DNA of 64,000 nucleotides, from positions 21,148 to 85,147 of the forward strand of contig NZ_JADKSO010000006.1 in the NCBI RefSeq assembly GCF_015351245.1, in the 5' to 3' direction. This DNA comes from Rathayibacter sp. VKM Ac-2879. GTDB lineage: Bacteria; Actinomycetota; Actinomycetes; Actinomycetales; Microbacteriaceae. The translations under genes were made by a program, and so were the position numbers. Shown here one piece after another: positions 38,188-46,921 of the stretch (its first letter is position 1; every line of letters starts with the position of its first letter). The notes below the pieces were generated by a model. It did not search any database. It worked only from the letters and a program-made list of their open reading frames with translations, and was not told where the DNA came from.

Positions 38188-38204
38188 TCGAAACATTCGT
38201 TCGA
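38188..38204. promoter_or_regulatory. SOS-like box between lexA and the LysM gene
   Basis: TCGAAACATTCGTTCGA has both half-sites but is 17 bp, one base longer than the 16-bp SOS box. Read on the other strand it begins with a perfect TCGAAC and an N4 spacer. It lies on the lexA side. Confidence 0.55.
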
Positions 38205-38271
38205 GTGTGTCGTGCTCGTCTCGCGCCACAAGGCTCAGCCAGGTGCTTCGACGAGTTGCCGAACGAGTGAT

Positions 38272-38287
38272 TCGAAGATATATTCGG
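38272..38287. promoter_or_regulatory. second SOS box, LysM gene side
   Basis: TCGAAGATATATTCGG is a 16-bp TCGAA-N6-TTCG(A) site with only the last base off. It lies 66 nt before the LysM gene, where it could control that gene. Confidence 0.55.
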
Positions 38288-38353
38288 AACAGAGATTCGG
38301 GACGGCCTCTCGGCCGAGTCCGTCCCGAGTCCCTCCTGAGAGGAGCGATCCCC

Positions 38354-38779
38354 ATGACCGCGAGTATGACGACCGTCCAGCCCATCCGCTCGAGCGAGCC
38401 CCTGCCGCTGAGCGCCCGCCTGAACTCCGCCGACGCTGCGCGCGAAGGTGCGCGAGCGGCCCGCACCCGACTCCGCCTGACGCGCCGCGGCCGGGTCGTC
38501 CTCGGGGCGCTTGCCGCGCTGCCGATCATCGCGGGCGCGTTCGTTCTCGGTCTCAACGGTGGAGGCGCCGTCGCCTCGAGCGATGCAGTGGTCGCCGACT
38601 TCCCGTACGTCACCGTGCACGCGGGTGAGTCGCTCTGGTCGCTCGCCGAGACCCTCGCGCCGCATGCGGATCCGCGTGACGTCGTGGACGACATCGTCTC
38701 CCTCAATCAGCTTCAGAGCGCCTGCCTCGAGCCCGGCCAGCGGCTCGCGATCCCCGCGCAGTACGCTCCGGCCGGCTGA
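38354..38779 (+). CDS. LysM-domain membrane protein, probable SOS division inhibitor
   Basis: The 141-residue protein has a basic cytosolic part (1-47), one membrane helix (about 48-68) and an extracytoplasmic LysM domain (about 86-134: VTVHAGESLWSLAETLAP...INxLNQLQSACLEPGQRLAIP style). This architecture, divergent from lexA, is that of mycobacterial Rv2719c/ChiZ and corynebacterial DivS, which stop division during the SOS response. The function here is inferred from that and from the nearby box at 38272. The ATG at 38354 follows GAGAGGAG. Confidence 0.85.
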   Translation: MTASMTTVQPIRSSEPLPLSARLNSADAAREGARAARTRLRLTRRGRVVLGALAALPIIAGAFVLGLNGGGAVASSDAVVADFPYVTVHAGESLWSLAETLAPHADPRDVVDDIVSLNQLQSACLEPGQRLAIPAQYAPAG

Positions 38780-38814
38780 CACCCTCCTCGGGGTGCGCCA
38801 TGGCCTGCTGCCGC

Positions 38815-38865
38815 TGTCGGCCTGAGTCGTGTGTCGGCCCGAGTCGTGTGTCGGCCTGAGTCGTT
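38815..38865 (+). repeat. three tandem 17-bp repeats at the hisC promoter
   Basis: TGTCGGCCTGAGTCGTG (38815-38831) is followed directly by a copy with one change (38832-38848) and one with a last-base change (38849-38865). The array ends 4 nt before the hisC -10 element and covers the -35 position, as an operator would. Confidence 0.8.
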
Positions 38866-38869
38866 TCGC

Positions 38870-38875
38870 TAGCAT
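38870..38875 (+). promoter_or_regulatory. -10 element, leaderless start of hisC
   Basis: TAGCAT ends 6 nt before the GTG at 38882, so a classical his leader-peptide attenuator cannot be present. Confidence 0.5.
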
Positions 38876-38881
38876 CTCCTG

Positions 38882-40027
38882 GTGACGACTCTCGACGACC
38901 TTCCTCTCCGCGACAACCTTCGAGGCAAGGAGCCCTACGGCGCACCGCAGGCGACCGTCCCGGTGGCACTGAACGTCAACGAGAACACCCATCCGATTCC
39001 GGATGACGTGATCGCCGATATCGTCTCGCGGGTCTCCGTCGCCCTGCGGAGCGTCAACCGCTACCCGGACCGTGAGTTCCTCGAGCTGCGTGAAGCTCTC
39101 GCCCGATACGTCGGTCACGGGCTCACCGCCACGAACATCTGGGCCGCCAACGGCTCGAACGAGGTGCTGCAGCACGTGCTCCAAGCCTTCGGAGGCCCGG
39201 GCCGCTCCGTGCTCGGCTTCACCCCCACGTACTCGATGTACTCGATCCTCGCCTCGGCCAGCGGCACCTCGTGGGTCCCGATCGAACGTGAAGCCGACTT
39301 CGTGGTCGGAGCCTCTTATGCGGCGGAGCAGGTCCGTCGCGCTCAGCCCGACGTCGTGTTCCTCTGCGCCCCCAACAACCCGACCGGTACTCCGCTCGAC
39401 CTCGACACCATCGCGGCGGTCTACGCCGCGACCGACGGCATCGTCGTCGTGGACGAGGCGTACGCCGAGTTCGCCGGTCCGGGGGCGCCGACGGCGCTGA
39501 GCCTCCTGCACGGGCGGCCACGCCTCCTGATCTCGCGGACGATGAGCAAGGCCTTCGCTTTCGCGGGAGTGCGCTTGGGATACCTCGCCGCCAATCCTGC
39601 CGTGGTCGACGCGCTACGGCTGGTCCGCCTCCCCTACCACCTCTCCGCGCTGACGCAGGCTGCCGCGACCGCGGCGCTCGCACACGCCGACGAGATGCTC
39701 GCGATGGTCGGAGAGATCATCGAGCAGCGTGACCGCATGGTCGATGGTCTGCGCGCGCTCGGCTACCGCCCGCACGCGACAGGCAGCAACTTCGTCCTCT
39801 TCGGGGGAGTCGCCGACCCGCACGCCACGTTCGAGGCGCTCCTGGCGCGCGGAGTGCTCATCCGCGATGTTGGCATCGCCGGGCACTTGCGGGTGAGCGC
39901 GGGCACGACGGAGGAGACGACCGCTTTCCTCGACGCGCTCGCCTCGCTCCCCGCGCCCGATCGCGATCCCGCGGCGGCGTCGGCTCGCGAAGGAGGGGTC
40001 GCGGAGGGCCGGCTCGCCCGCCCATGA
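38882..40027 (+). CDS. hisC: histidinol-phosphate aminotransferase
   Basis: HisC transaminates imidazole acetol phosphate with pyridoxal phosphate. The 381-residue fold-type I enzyme has LNVNENTHPIPDDV near its start, NPTGTPL, the DEAYAEF block and the Schiff-base lysine in SRTMSKAFAFAGVRLGY. A charged tail of about 25 residues ends it. It opens the his cluster here. hisD, often upstream, is absent and lexA/LysM lie there instead. Confidence 0.96.
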   Translation: MTTLDDLPLRDNLRGKEPYGAPQATVPVALNVNENTHPIPDDVIADIVSRVSVALRSVNRYPDREFLELREALARYVGHGLTATNIWAANGSNEVLQHVLQAFGGPGRSVLGFTPTYSMYSILASASGTSWVPIEREADFVVGASYAAEQVRRAQPDVVFLCAPNNPTGTPLDLDTIAAVYAATDGIVVVDEAYAEFAGPGAPTALSLLHGRPRLLISRTMSKAFAFAGVRLGYLAANPAVVDALRLVRLPYHLSALTQAAATAALAHADEMLAMVGEIIEQRDRMVDGLRALGYRPHATGSNFVLFGGVADPHATFEALLARGVLIRDVGIAGHLRVSAGTTEETTAFLDALASLPAPDRDPAAASAREGGVAEGRLARP

Positions 40028-40044
40028 GCGCGCATGGCCCCGAA

Positions 40045-40050
40045 TAGACT
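40045..40050 (+). promoter_or_regulatory. -10 element, internal leaderless promoter of hisB
   Basis: TAGACT ends 7 nt before the ATG at 40058, which suggests hisB-hisH-hisA can also be transcribed without hisC. Confidence 0.45.
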
Positions 40051-40057
40051 CTGATCC

Positions 40058-40678
40058 ATGACCTCCCCGAGCGCCGTGTCCGGGCGTACCGCCTCCCTCA
40101 GCCGTGCCACCAGCGAGTCGAGCGTCGAGCTCTCGATCGACCTCGACGGCACAGGCATCGCGGACCTCGAGACCGGTGTGCCGTTCTTCGACCACCTGCT
40201 CACCGCGTTCGCGAAGCACTCTCTCACCGACCTCACCGTGCGAGCCCGGGGCGACGTCGAGATCGACGTCCACCACACGGCGGAGGACATCGGGATCGTC
40301 CTCGGCACGGCCATCAGGCAGGCGCTCGGCGACAAAGCGGGCATCTCGCGCTTCGGCGACGCGCTCGTGCCGCTCGACGAGGCGCTCGTGCAGGCGGTCG
40401 TCGACATCTCGGGACGTCCCTACCTCGTGCACACCGGCGAGCCGGAGGGGTTCGCCCTTCACTTGATCGGCGGCCACTTCACGGGATCGATGGTCCGGCA
40501 CGTCTTCGAGGCGATCGCCTTCAACGCCGGCCTCACCGTGCATGTCACGGTGCTGGGCGGCCGCGATCCGCACCACATCGCGGAGGCCGAGTTCAAGGCG
40601 TTCGCGCGCGCATTCCGCCAAGCGAAGGCGTTCGACCCGCTCGTCGCCGGCATCCCCTCGACCAAGGGCGCGCTGTGA
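40058..40678 (+). CDS. hisB: imidazoleglycerol-phosphate dehydratase
   Basis: HisB removes water from imidazole glycerol phosphate. The 206-residue protein is the monofunctional form, with the two metal-binding repeats [13 protein letters not shown] / [11 protein letters not shown] and [13 protein letters not shown] / [16 protein letters not shown]. It ends with a GTGA overlap into hisH. Confidence 0.97.
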   Translation: MTSPSAVSGRTASLSRATSESSVELSIDLDGTGIADLETGVPFFDHLLTAFAKHSLTDLTVRARGDVEIDVHHTAEDIGIVLGTAIRQALGDKAGISRFGDALVPLDEALVQAVVDISGRPYLVHTGEPEGFALHLIGGHFTGSMVRHVFEAIAFNAGLTVHVTVLGGRDPHHIAEAEFKAFARAFRQAKAFDPLVAGIPSTKGAL

Positions 40679-41322
40679 CCGTGGTCCGTCCGTCCGTCGT
40701 CGTCTACGACTACGGCTCCGGCAATGTGCACTCGGCGGTCAAGGCGCTCGAGCTCGCGGGCGCCGACGTCGAGCTGACCGGCGACCGTCACCGCGCGCTC
40801 GAGGCCGACGGCCTTCTGGTACCCGGGGTCGGCGCGTTCGACGCGGTGATGTCGGCGCTCAACCGCGCGCGCGGCGGGGAGATCATCGAGAAGCGCCTTG
40901 CCGGCGGACGTCCGGTTCTGGGGATCTGTGTCGGGATGCAGGTCCTCTTCGAGAGAGGGGTCGAGCGCGACGTCGAGAGCGCGGGCCTGGGGGAGTGGCC
41001 GGGCACGGTCGACCTCCTTCCGGCGACGGTCGTTCCGCACATGGGCTGGAACACGGTGTCCGCGCCGAACGGATCCGTGCTCTTCGACGGCATCGCCGAC
41101 GAGCGCTTCTATTTCGTGCACTCCTATGCGGCGCGGGAGTGGTCGCTCGACGTGACGCCCCCGTTCCCCCGTCCAGCGGTCACCTGGGCCGATCACGGCG
41201 GACCGTTCGTCGCGGCTGTCGAGAACGGCCCGCTTATGGCGACGCAGTTCCATCCCGAGAAGTCCGGTGCCGCAGGCCTGCGCCTGCTCTCGAATTGGCT
41301 GGGCAGCCTCCGCACGAACTAG
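40675..41322 (+). CDS. hisH: imidazole glycerol phosphate synthase subunit HisH
   Basis: HisH is the glutaminase that feeds ammonia to HisF. The 215-residue protein is a class I amidotransferase with nucleophile C85 in GICVGMQ and the His-Glu pair H193/E195 in QFHPEKSG. It overlaps hisB by 4 nt. Its partner hisF is not in the window. Confidence 0.97.
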   Translation: MTVVRPSVVVYDYGSGNVHSAVKALELAGADVELTGDRHRALEADGLLVPGVGAFDAVMSALNRARGGEIIEKRLAGGRPVLGICVGMQVLFERGVERDVESAGLGEWPGTVDLLPATVVPHMGWNTVSAPNGSVLFDGIADERFYFVHSYAAREWSLDVTPPFPRPAVTWADHGGPFVAAVENGPLMATQFHPEKSGAAGLRLLSNWLGSLRTN

Positions 41323-41381
41323 GATCGGCCGGTGGTCGGCGCCGCGAGCGGCCGGCACCAGCTCCGAGACTGAGGATGACG

Positions 41382-42128
41382 ATGAGCGAGTTCACCAAGG
41401 CCCCGGGCCTGGTCCTCCTGCCGGCGATCGACGTGGCGGGCGGCAAGGCCGTCCGGCTCACGCAAGGCGAGGCTGGCACGGAGACCAACTACGGCGACCC
41501 TATCGACGCGGCCGGGGATTGGGCCGACCAGGGCGCGGAGTGGATCCACCTCGTCGATCTCGATGCCGCCTTCGGTCGGGGCGACAACCACGGCATCATG
41601 AAGAAGGTCATCCGCCAGGTCAAAGGCGTCAACGTCGAGCTGTCCGGTGGCATCCGCGACGACCGAAGCCTCGAGTCGGCGCTGAGCGCGGGCGCCAAGC
41701 GCATCAACCTGGGCACCGCGGCGCTCGAGAACCCGGAGTGGGCCGCGAGCGTCATCGCGCAGTACGGCGACCAGATCGCCGTCGGCCTCGACGTCCGCGG
41801 CACCACGCTCGCCGCGCGTGGCTGGACCAAAGAGGGCGGCGACCTCTGGCAGGTCCTCGACCGCCTCGAGGAAGCGGGCTGCACCCGCTACGTCGTGACC
41901 GACGTGACGAAGGACGGCACTCTCCGGGGCCCGAACCTCGAGCTGCTCGAGCAGGTCATGGCGCGTACGCACCGCCCGGTCATCGCCTCGGGAGGCATCT
42001 CGAGCCTCGACGACATCGCCGCGCTGCGCGACCTGGTCCCGCAGGGGCTGGAGGGCGCCATCGTCGGCAAGGCGCTGTACGCGGGCGCGTTCACGCTCGC
42101 GGAGGCACTGGATGTCGCCTCCGAGTGA
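41382..42128 (+). CDS. hisA: phosphoribosyl isomerase HisA (possibly bifunctional PriA)
   Basis: The 248-residue TIM barrel opens [18 protein letters not shown] and has [24 protein letters not shown] and [16 protein letters not shown]. In actinobacteria this enzyme (PriA) often serves both histidine and tryptophan synthesis. The Gly-rich AFGRGDN loop with Arg suggests PriA, but trpF would have to be shown absent. I prefer ATG 41382, with TGAGG 6 nt upstream, over ATG 41376. Its end overlaps the SseB gene by 17 nt. Confidence 0.95.
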   Translation: MSEFTKAPGLVLLPAIDVAGGKAVRLTQGEAGTETNYGDPIDAAGDWADQGAEWIHLVDLDAAFGRGDNHGIMKKVIRQVKGVNVELSGGIRDDRSLESALSAGAKRINLGTAALENPEWAASVIAQYGDQIAVGLDVRGTTLAARGWTKEGGDLWQVLDRLEEAGCTRYVVTDVTKDGTLRGPNLELLEQVMARTHRPVIASGGISSLDDIAALRDLVPQGLEGAIVGKALYAGAFTLAEALDVASE

Positions 42129-42906
42129 GCCGCCGTCGCTGCCCGCACACCTGAGCGACTCGGCGGGCACCCCGTGGGCGGGGCGCCGCTTCTCGCCGAG
42201 CACGGCGGCCGGCGACGACGGCAGCGCGCCGGAGGCGCTCGCCCGCGCGTGGGCAGCGTTCGGCACCGGGAGGACGGGTCCGGAGGCGGTCGTGGACGCC
42301 CTGCGGGACGCCCGGCTGCTCATTCCCCTCGTCGCCCATCTGGGTGAGGAGGGGGAGGGCGTGGACGGTCTCCGCGCCGACAAGAGCCAGGAGCTCGCGA
42401 TCGTGACGGTCGCGGGTCCCGATGGCCGCACAGTGCTGCCGGTGTTCAGCAGTGTGGAGGCGATGCGACGCTGGGACGCGTCTGCGCGCCCCGTCCCGGT
42501 CGACGCTCGACGGGCGGCGGTGGCGGCCGTCGCCGAGGGCACCGAGGTGATGGTCCTCGATCCCGCCTCCGAGCACGAGTTCGTGGTGCGGCGGCCCGCA
42601 CTGTGGGCCATCGCGGAGGGGACGCCGTGGCGCTCGAGCCCGAGCGATCTCGAGGTGCTCGCGGCGCTGCGCTCGGGCGCCGACAGGGAGGAAGCGGTGG
42701 TCTCTCTCGCGGTGCACGCGGGCGATCCCGCGCAGCGCCTCCGCGGAGCCGAGCTCGTCATCGCGCTCGAGCTGCGCCCCGGCCTCGACGAGGAGGCGCT
42801 GCATGCGCTTCTCGCGCGGCTCGGCGAAGGGTGGGCCGCTGACGAGGTCGTCGCGGCGCGGGTCGACTCGATGACCCTCCAGCTCGTGGCGGCCCCGCCG
42901 AGCTGA
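42112..42906 (+). CDS. SseB family protein
   Basis: The 264-residue cytosolic protein has the SseB domain in its centre (about 60-165: [15 protein letters not shown]...[32 protein letters not shown]), a widespread fold without a fixed function. It starts 17 nt inside hisA, so it is translated with the his genes and is regularly found next to hisA in related bacteria. It ends 3 nt from the convergent DUF1844 gene. Confidence 0.9.
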   Translation: MSPPSEPPSLPAHLSDSAGTPWAGRRFSPSTAAGDDGSAPEALARAWAAFGTGRTGPEAVVDALRDARLLIPLVAHLGEEGEGVDGLRADKSQELAIVTVAGPDGRTVLPVFSSVEAMRRWDASARPVPVDARRAAVAAVAEGTEVMVLDPASEHEFVVRRPALWAIAEGTPWRSSPSDLEVLAALRSGADREEAVVSLAVHAGDPAQRLRGAELVIALELRPGLDEEALHALLARLGEGWAADEVVAARVDSMTLQLVAAPPS

Positions 42907-42909
42907 GGC

Positions 42910-43287
42910 TCAGGTGACCGGGCCCGTCCACTTCTCTCCGGGGCCCTTGCCGATCGGGTCGGGGAGGGGCGACGCCTCCCGGAACGCGAGCTGGAGGGTC
43001 CGCAGGCCGTCGCGCAGGCTCCGAGCGTGCATGTCGCTGATGTCCGGTGCCCCGGCGGTGACCAGGCCGGCGAGGGCGTTGATGAGCTTGCGCGCCTCGT
43101 CAAGGTCGACCTGAGCGCCGGGCTCGTCGGCGAGGCCGCACTTGACGGCCGCGGCGCTCATCAGGTGGACGGCCGCGGTGGTGATGATCTCGACAGCCGG
43201 AACCTCGGCGATGTCGCGAGCGGCGTCCAGGTCGGAGGAGGCGTCGTCGCCGAATCGTCGCGCGTAGTCGTCGTCGTACTGGGCCAT
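42910..43287 (-). CDS. DUF1844 family protein
   Basis: The 125-residue protein carries the DUF1844 core VEIITTAAVHLMSAAAVKCGL...DLDEARKLINALAGL (about 32-77) after a short acidic N-terminus. Members are small cytosolic proteins of unknown function usually beside infC in actinobacteria. The ATG at 43287 has GAAGGA upstream. It is divergent from infC. Confidence 0.9.
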   Translation of the reverse strand: MAQYDDDYARRFGDDASSDLDAARDIAEVPAVEIITTAAVHLMSAAAVKCGLADEPGAQVDLDEARKLINALAGLVTAGAPDISDMHARSLRDGLRTLQLAFREASPLPDPIGKGPGEKWTGPVT

Positions 43288-43375
43288 GGGTCCTTCGTTC
43301 GGTGGGGCCGGAGGCTCTCCGGCGGGGAAGCGGCGCCCCGGTCATCCGGCGCTGTCGCTCGGGCCGGGATTCTGC

Positions 43376-43381
43376 TAAGGT
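43376..43381 (+). promoter_or_regulatory. candidate infC operon -10 element
   Basis: TAAGGT is the best -10 in the 377-base gap between the DUF1844 gene and infC. The -35 position (TGTCGC, 43353-43358) is weak. Confidence 0.4.
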
Positions 43382-43387
43382 AATGCG

Positions 43388-43664
43388 GGCTCCGAGGCAC
43401 GTCCTCGGTTTCGAAAGTGGAGATTCTCCCACCCGCGCTTGACCGCTTCACAAGGTTACCGGGTCTGAAGCACTCCGCCTCCGATGGTCGTCACGACCGG
43501 AGGGGGCAGGGTTGCGGTTCCCGAGGTCCGCCTCGGCAGCCGCGCCGGAGGGTGCGAGCGATGTGCTGTGAGCACGACGCGTACGGGACGATCACCTCTC
43601 TCGGGGTGCGCCGGAGGACACTCCGGCCGCGCAGCCGCCACACCGAGATCAGAGGAGAAACGCA
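43388..43664 (+). ncRNA. structured leader of the infC-rpmI-rplT operon
   Basis: About 275 nt precede infC with no convincing gene. Visible stem-loops are CCTCC-GGTCG/CGACC-GGAGG (43478-43503), GTGCT-gtg-AGCAC (43563-43575) and GCCGGAG-GACA-CTCCGGC (43610-43627). In other phyla this operon is controlled by L20 binding its leader and by IF3. A similar role is an inference from position and structure. Confidence 0.5.
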
Positions 43665-44264
43665 ATCAGCGATCCCCGTACCAACGACCGTATCCGCGTC
43701 CCTGAGGTCCGCCTCGTGGGTCCCGCCGGAGAACAGGTCGGCGTCGTGAAAATCGAGGTCGCCCTGCGACTCGCGCAGGACGCAGACCTGGATCTGGTCG
43801 AGGTTGCTCCCAACTCGAAGCCTCCCGTCGCCAAGATCATGGACTACGGGAAGTTCAAGTACGAGCAGGCACAGAAGCTCAAGGAAGCCCGTCGCAACCA
43901 GGCGAACACGATCCTCAAAGAGGTCCGTTTCCGTCTGAAGATCGACAAGCACGACTACGAGACGAAGCGCAAGCGTGCCGAGGGCTTCCTCAAGGCCGGC
44001 GACAAGGTCAAGGCGATGATCCTCTTCCGCGGCCGCGAGCAGTCTCGCCCCGAGATGGGCGTCCGACTCCTCCAGCGCTTCGCGGAGGATGTCGCCGAGT
44101 TCGGCCAGGTCGAGTCCACCCCGACCATCGACGGTCGCAACATGGTGATGGTCATCGGCCCACTGAAGAACAAGTCCGAGGCCAAGGCCGAGGCCAACGC
44201 GGTCCGTGCCGCGCGCCGAGAGGCGAACACCCCCGAGGAGTCGGCCGCCGCCGAGTCCGTCTGA
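43665..44264 (+). CDS. infC: translation initiation factor IF-3
   Basis: IF-3 prevents premature subunit joining and checks start codons. The 199-residue reading begins at ATC 43665 ([27 protein letters not shown]), 7 nt after AGGAG. The rare ATC is chosen because the conserved N-terminus NDRIR..EVRLVG lies upstream of the first ordinary start (GTG 43716) and no ATG, GTG or TTG is available in frame. Rare starts are the means by which IF-3 limits its own synthesis. Domains N (about 1-75) and C (85-170) are complete, with a short Ala/Glu-rich tail. Confidence 0.95.
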   Translation: MSDPRTNDRIRVPEVRLVGPAGEQVGVVKIEVALRLAQDADLDLVEVAPNSKPPVAKIMDYGKFKYEQAQKLKEARRNQANTILKEVRFRLKIDKHDYETKRKRAEGFLKAGDKVKAMILFRGREQSRPEMGVRLLQRFAEDVAEFGQVESTPTIDGRNMVMVIGPLKNKSEAKAEANAVRAARREANTPEESAAAESV

Positions 44265-44297
44265 TACTTCGCCGCCCCGGCCACGGGGCCGGTGGAC

Positions 44298-44313
44298 GCC
44301 CCGCTCGCGGGGC
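44298..44313 (+). other. stem-loop between infC and rpmI
   Basis: GCCCCG-CTCG-CGGGGC, a perfect 6-bp hairpin in the 97-nt gap. It may be an attenuator or processing signal. Confidence 0.4.
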
Positions 44314-44361
44314 ATCGGTTTCGCCCCGCCGCGCGCGGTGTGACGTTCACAAGGAGAGAAC

Positions 44362-44556
44362 ATGCCCAAGATGAAGACCCACTCGGGTGCCAAGAAGCGC
44401 TTCAAGCTGACCGGCTCCGGCAAGGTCATGAAGCAGCAGGCCGGTATGCGTCACAACCTGGAGTCCAAGTCCAGCGTCCGCACCCGTCGCCTCAACCAGG
44501 ACCAGGTCCTCGCGCCGCAGGACGCGAAGGTCGCCAAGAAGCTTCTCGGCAAGTAG
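44362..44556 (+). CDS. rpmI: 50S ribosomal protein L35
   Basis: The 64-residue basic protein begins [22 protein letters not shown], the standard L35 start, and matches the family length. The ATG follows AAGGAGAGA. It lies between infC and rplT in the conserved order. Confidence 0.97.
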   Translation: MPKMKTHSGAKKRFKLTGSGKVMKQQAGMRHNLESKSSVRTRRLNQDQVLAPQDAKVAKKLLGK

Positions 44557-44597
44557 TCCGCTACTTCACCGACCAGGATCGATAGGAAGAAACAGCA

Positions 44598-44981
44598 ATG
44601 GCAAGAGTGAAGAGGGCCGTCAACGCCCACAAGAAGCGTCGCGTCATCCTCGAGCGCGCGTCGGGCTACCGCGGTCAGCGTTCGCGCCTCTACCGCAAGG
44701 CGAAGGAGCAGGTCACCCACTCCCTCGTCTACTCGTACCGCGACCGCCGCGCCAAGAAGGGCGAGTTCCGTCGTCTCTGGATCCAGCGCATCAACGCTGC
44801 GTCGCGCGCGAACGGCCTGACCTACAACCGCTTCATTCAGGGCCTCGCCCTGGCGGGCGTTCAGGTCGACCGTCGTATCCTCGCCGACCTCGCGATCACC
44901 GAGCCCGCGACCTTCGCCGCGCTCGTCGCGACTGCGAAGAACGCCCTTCCCGCCGACACCTCGGCCCCGAAGGCCGCGTAG
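44598..44981 (+). CDS. rplT: 50S ribosomal protein L20
   Basis: L20 is an early assembly protein that binds 23S rRNA and, in other bacteria, represses its own operon. The 127-residue protein begins [38 protein letters not shown] and shows [12 protein letters not shown]. The ATG follows GGAAGAA. A strong terminator follows. Confidence 0.97.
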   Translation: MARVKRAVNAHKKRRVILERASGYRGQRSRLYRKAKEQVTHSLVYSYRDRRAKKGEFRRLWIQRINAASRANGLTYNRFIQGLALAGVQVDRRILADLAITEPATFAALVATAKNALPADTSAPKAA

Positions 44982-45001
44982 TCCGCGCAGCTCCCCGACA
45001 C

Positions 45002-45029
45002 GGGGGTCACGACCTCGGTCGTGGCCCCC
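45002..45029 (+). terminator. infC operon terminator
   Basis: GGGGG-T-CACGACC pairs with GGTCGTG-G-CCCCC (45002-45014 with 45017-45029), 20 nt after the rplT stop, followed by TTCGTCGTT. Confidence 0.85.
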
Positions 45030-45116
45030 TTCGTCGTTCCCGGACCGTCGTCGCACTTCGGGCACGGCAGTCCCGATGGCGCGACGTGTCGACCGAGGGG
45101 TCGCCGGGCGCGCCGA

Positions 45117-45122
45117 TAGGCT
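45117..45122 (+). promoter_or_regulatory. -10 element, leaderless start of the SpoU gene
   Basis: TAGGCT ends 6 nt before the ATG at 45129. Confidence 0.5.
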
Positions 45123-45128
45123 CGACGC

Positions 45129-45929
45129 ATGCTCGACAACCCCCGTTCTCCGCGTGTCCGCTCCGTCGCCAAGCTCACTCGGCGTCCGGCTCGCCAGGAG
45201 ACGGGGCTCTTCTTGCTCGAGGGCCCGCAGGCCATGTCGGAGGCGCTCCAGTACCGTCCCGAGCTGCTCGTCGAGTCGTTCGCGACTCCGACCGCTCTCG
45301 AGCGCCATCCCGAGATCGTCGCCGCCGCCGAGGAGGCGGAGGTCGAGATCGAGTACGTCACCGAGGACGTGCTCGACGCGATGGCCGACACCGTCACCCC
45401 GCAGGGCTTCGTGGCGGTCTGCCGCCAGTTCCCGACCTCGTTGAAGGACATCGTCGCCTCCTCCCCGCGTCTCGTCGCGGTCCTTGAGGAGGTGCGTGAC
45501 CCGGGCAATCTCGGCACCATCGTGCGCGCCGCGGATGCTGCGGGAGCCGACGCGGTGGTGCTCACCGGTCGTTCCGTCGACCTCTACAACCCGAAGGTGG
45601 TCCGTTCGACGACCGGATCGCTCTTCCATCTGCCCGTCGCGGTCGGTGCCGAGCTCTCGGACGTCCTGCAGCGCCTCCGCGGAGCCGGATTGCGTCCCGT
45701 CGCGGCCGATGTGAAAGGCGAGGATCTGCTCGCCGTGCGGGCGCGCGGAGACCTCGCCCAGCCGACCGTGTGGGTGTTCGGCAACGAGGCGAGGGGGCTC
45801 GAGGACGAGTCGCTCGAGCTCGTCGACGGCGTCGTCTCGGTGCCGATCTATGGGGCGGCGGAGTCGCTGAACCTCGCGACGGCCGCCTCCGTCTGTCTCT
45901 ACGAAAGCGCCTTCGCCCTGCGTTCCTGA
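45129..45929 (+). CDS. SpoU/TrmH family RNA 2'-O-methyltransferase
   Basis: The 266-residue protein has an RNA-binding N-terminal SpoU_sub_bind domain (about 5-95) and a SPOUT knot domain with motif 1 DPGNLGTIVRAADAAG, motif 2 VWVFGNEARGL and motif 3 VSVPIYGAAESLNLATAASVCLYE. Which 23S rRNA or tRNA nucleotide it methylates cannot be told. The place between rplT and pheS is usual for it in actinobacteria. Confidence 0.94.
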   Translation: MLDNPRSPRVRSVAKLTRRPARQETGLFLLEGPQAMSEALQYRPELLVESFATPTALERHPEIVAAAEEAEVEIEYVTEDVLDAMADTVTPQGFVAVCRQFPTSLKDIVASSPRLVAVLEEVRDPGNLGTIVRAADAAGADAVVLTGRSVDLYNPKVVRSTTGSLFHLPVAVGAELSDVLQRLRGAGLRPVAADVKGEDLLAVRARGDLAQPTVWVFGNEARGLEDESLELVDGVVSVPIYGAAESLNLATAASVCLYESAFALRS

Positions 45930-46042
45930 GAGGATTCGCCCCGAAAGGCGCGCGAGACTGGGAACAGGGCCCGATTGTCACGCCCTTGTTAAGAATCCGC
46001 TCATGATTTGACCTGCCCATTCCCGTGTGCTTGCCTGGCGGC

Positions 46043-46822
46043 ATGGCTGCAGCTCCCCAGGACGAGCGGTCCTCCGCGCCCGTCGGTGACCCTCTCGTCG
46101 TCCTCGACGGTGTCCAGAAGCACTACGGCGAGTTCCAAGCGCTGAAAGACATCGACCTCACGGTCCACCGCGGTGAAGTCGTCGTCGTCCTCGGCCCATC
46201 GGGCTCGGGCAAGTCGACGCTGTGCCGAACGATCAACCGTCTCGAGACGATCTCGGGCGGCACGATCTCGATCGACGGCCAGATGCTGCCCGAGGAGGGG
46301 AAGGGCCTCGCCGCCCTGCGCGCCGACGTCGGCATGGTCTTCCAGTCGTTCAATCTCTTCGCGCACAAGACGATCCTCGAGAACGTCACCCTCGGGCCGA
46401 TCAAGGTGCGCAAGATCCCGCGCAAGGAGGCGGAGGCGCAGGCCCGCGCGCTGCTCGATCGGGTCGGCGTCGGCCACCAGGCCTCCAAGACCCCGGCGCA
46501 ACTCTCGGGTGGGCAGCAGCAGCGCGTCGCGATCGCTCGCGCCCTCGCGATGAAGCCCAAGGTCATGCTCTTCGACGAGCCGACCTCGGCGCTCGACCCC
46601 GAGATGATCAACGAGGTGCTCGACGTCATGGTCGGCCTCGCCAAGGACGGGATGACGATGATCGTCGTCACCCACGAGATGGGCTTCGCCCGCAAGGCCG
46701 CTGATCGAGTCGTGTTCATGGCCGACGGCGAGATCCTCGAGGACACCGACCCCGAGTCGTTCTTCACCGCTCCCAGCACCGACCGGGCCAAGGACTTCCT
46801 CTCGAAGCTCATCACGCACTAG
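46043..46822 (+). CDS. gluA: amino acid ABC transporter ATP-binding protein (GluA type)
   Basis: The 259-residue ATPase powers uptake of a polar amino acid, probably glutamate. It has Walker [10 protein letters not shown], the Q-loop [11 protein letters not shown], signature LSGGQQQR, Walker B VMLFDEP and the H-loop THEM. ATG 46043 is preferred over GTG 46025. The order ATPase, binding protein, two permeases is that of gluABCD in Corynebacterium. The substrate is inferred from that likeness. Confidence 0.93.
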   Translation: MAAAPQDERSSAPVGDPLVVLDGVQKHYGEFQALKDIDLTVHRGEVVVVLGPSGSGKSTLCRTINRLETISGGTISIDGQMLPEEGKGLAALRADVGMVFQSFNLFAHKTILENVTLGPIKVRKIPRKEAEAQARALLDRVGVGHQASKTPAQLSGGQQQRVAIARALAMKPKVMLFDEPTSALDPEMINEVLDVMVGLAKDGMTMIVVTHEMGFARKAADRVVFMADGEILEDTDPESFFTAPSTDRAKDFLSKLITH

Positions 46823-46885
46823 ACAGCGCTCCGTCCCCGAAGCCAGCACACGGGTCGCCCCCACCGGGATCAGACCTCGACCATC

Positions 46886-46901
46886 GCCCGCTCGTGCGGG
46901 C
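46886..46901 (+). other. intercistronic stem-loop before gluB
   Basis: GCCCGC-TCGT-GCGGGC, a perfect 6-bp hairpin between the ATPase and binding-protein genes, just before the AGGAAGG ribosome binding site. Such hairpins often stabilise the binding-protein mRNA. Confidence 0.5.
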
Positions 46902-46921
46902 CATACCCAGGAAGGACGATC

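Noticed and set aside
38780-38881. CRISPR-like array in the 17-bp repeats before hisC
   Set aside because: The units are directly adjacent without spacers, and no cas gene is present.
43561-43749. ATG-started short frame (MCCEHDAYG...) in the infC leader overlapping infC
   Set aside because: It overlaps infC out of frame, has only a weak ribosome binding site and sits in a region better explained as structured leader. Conservation would be needed to revive it.
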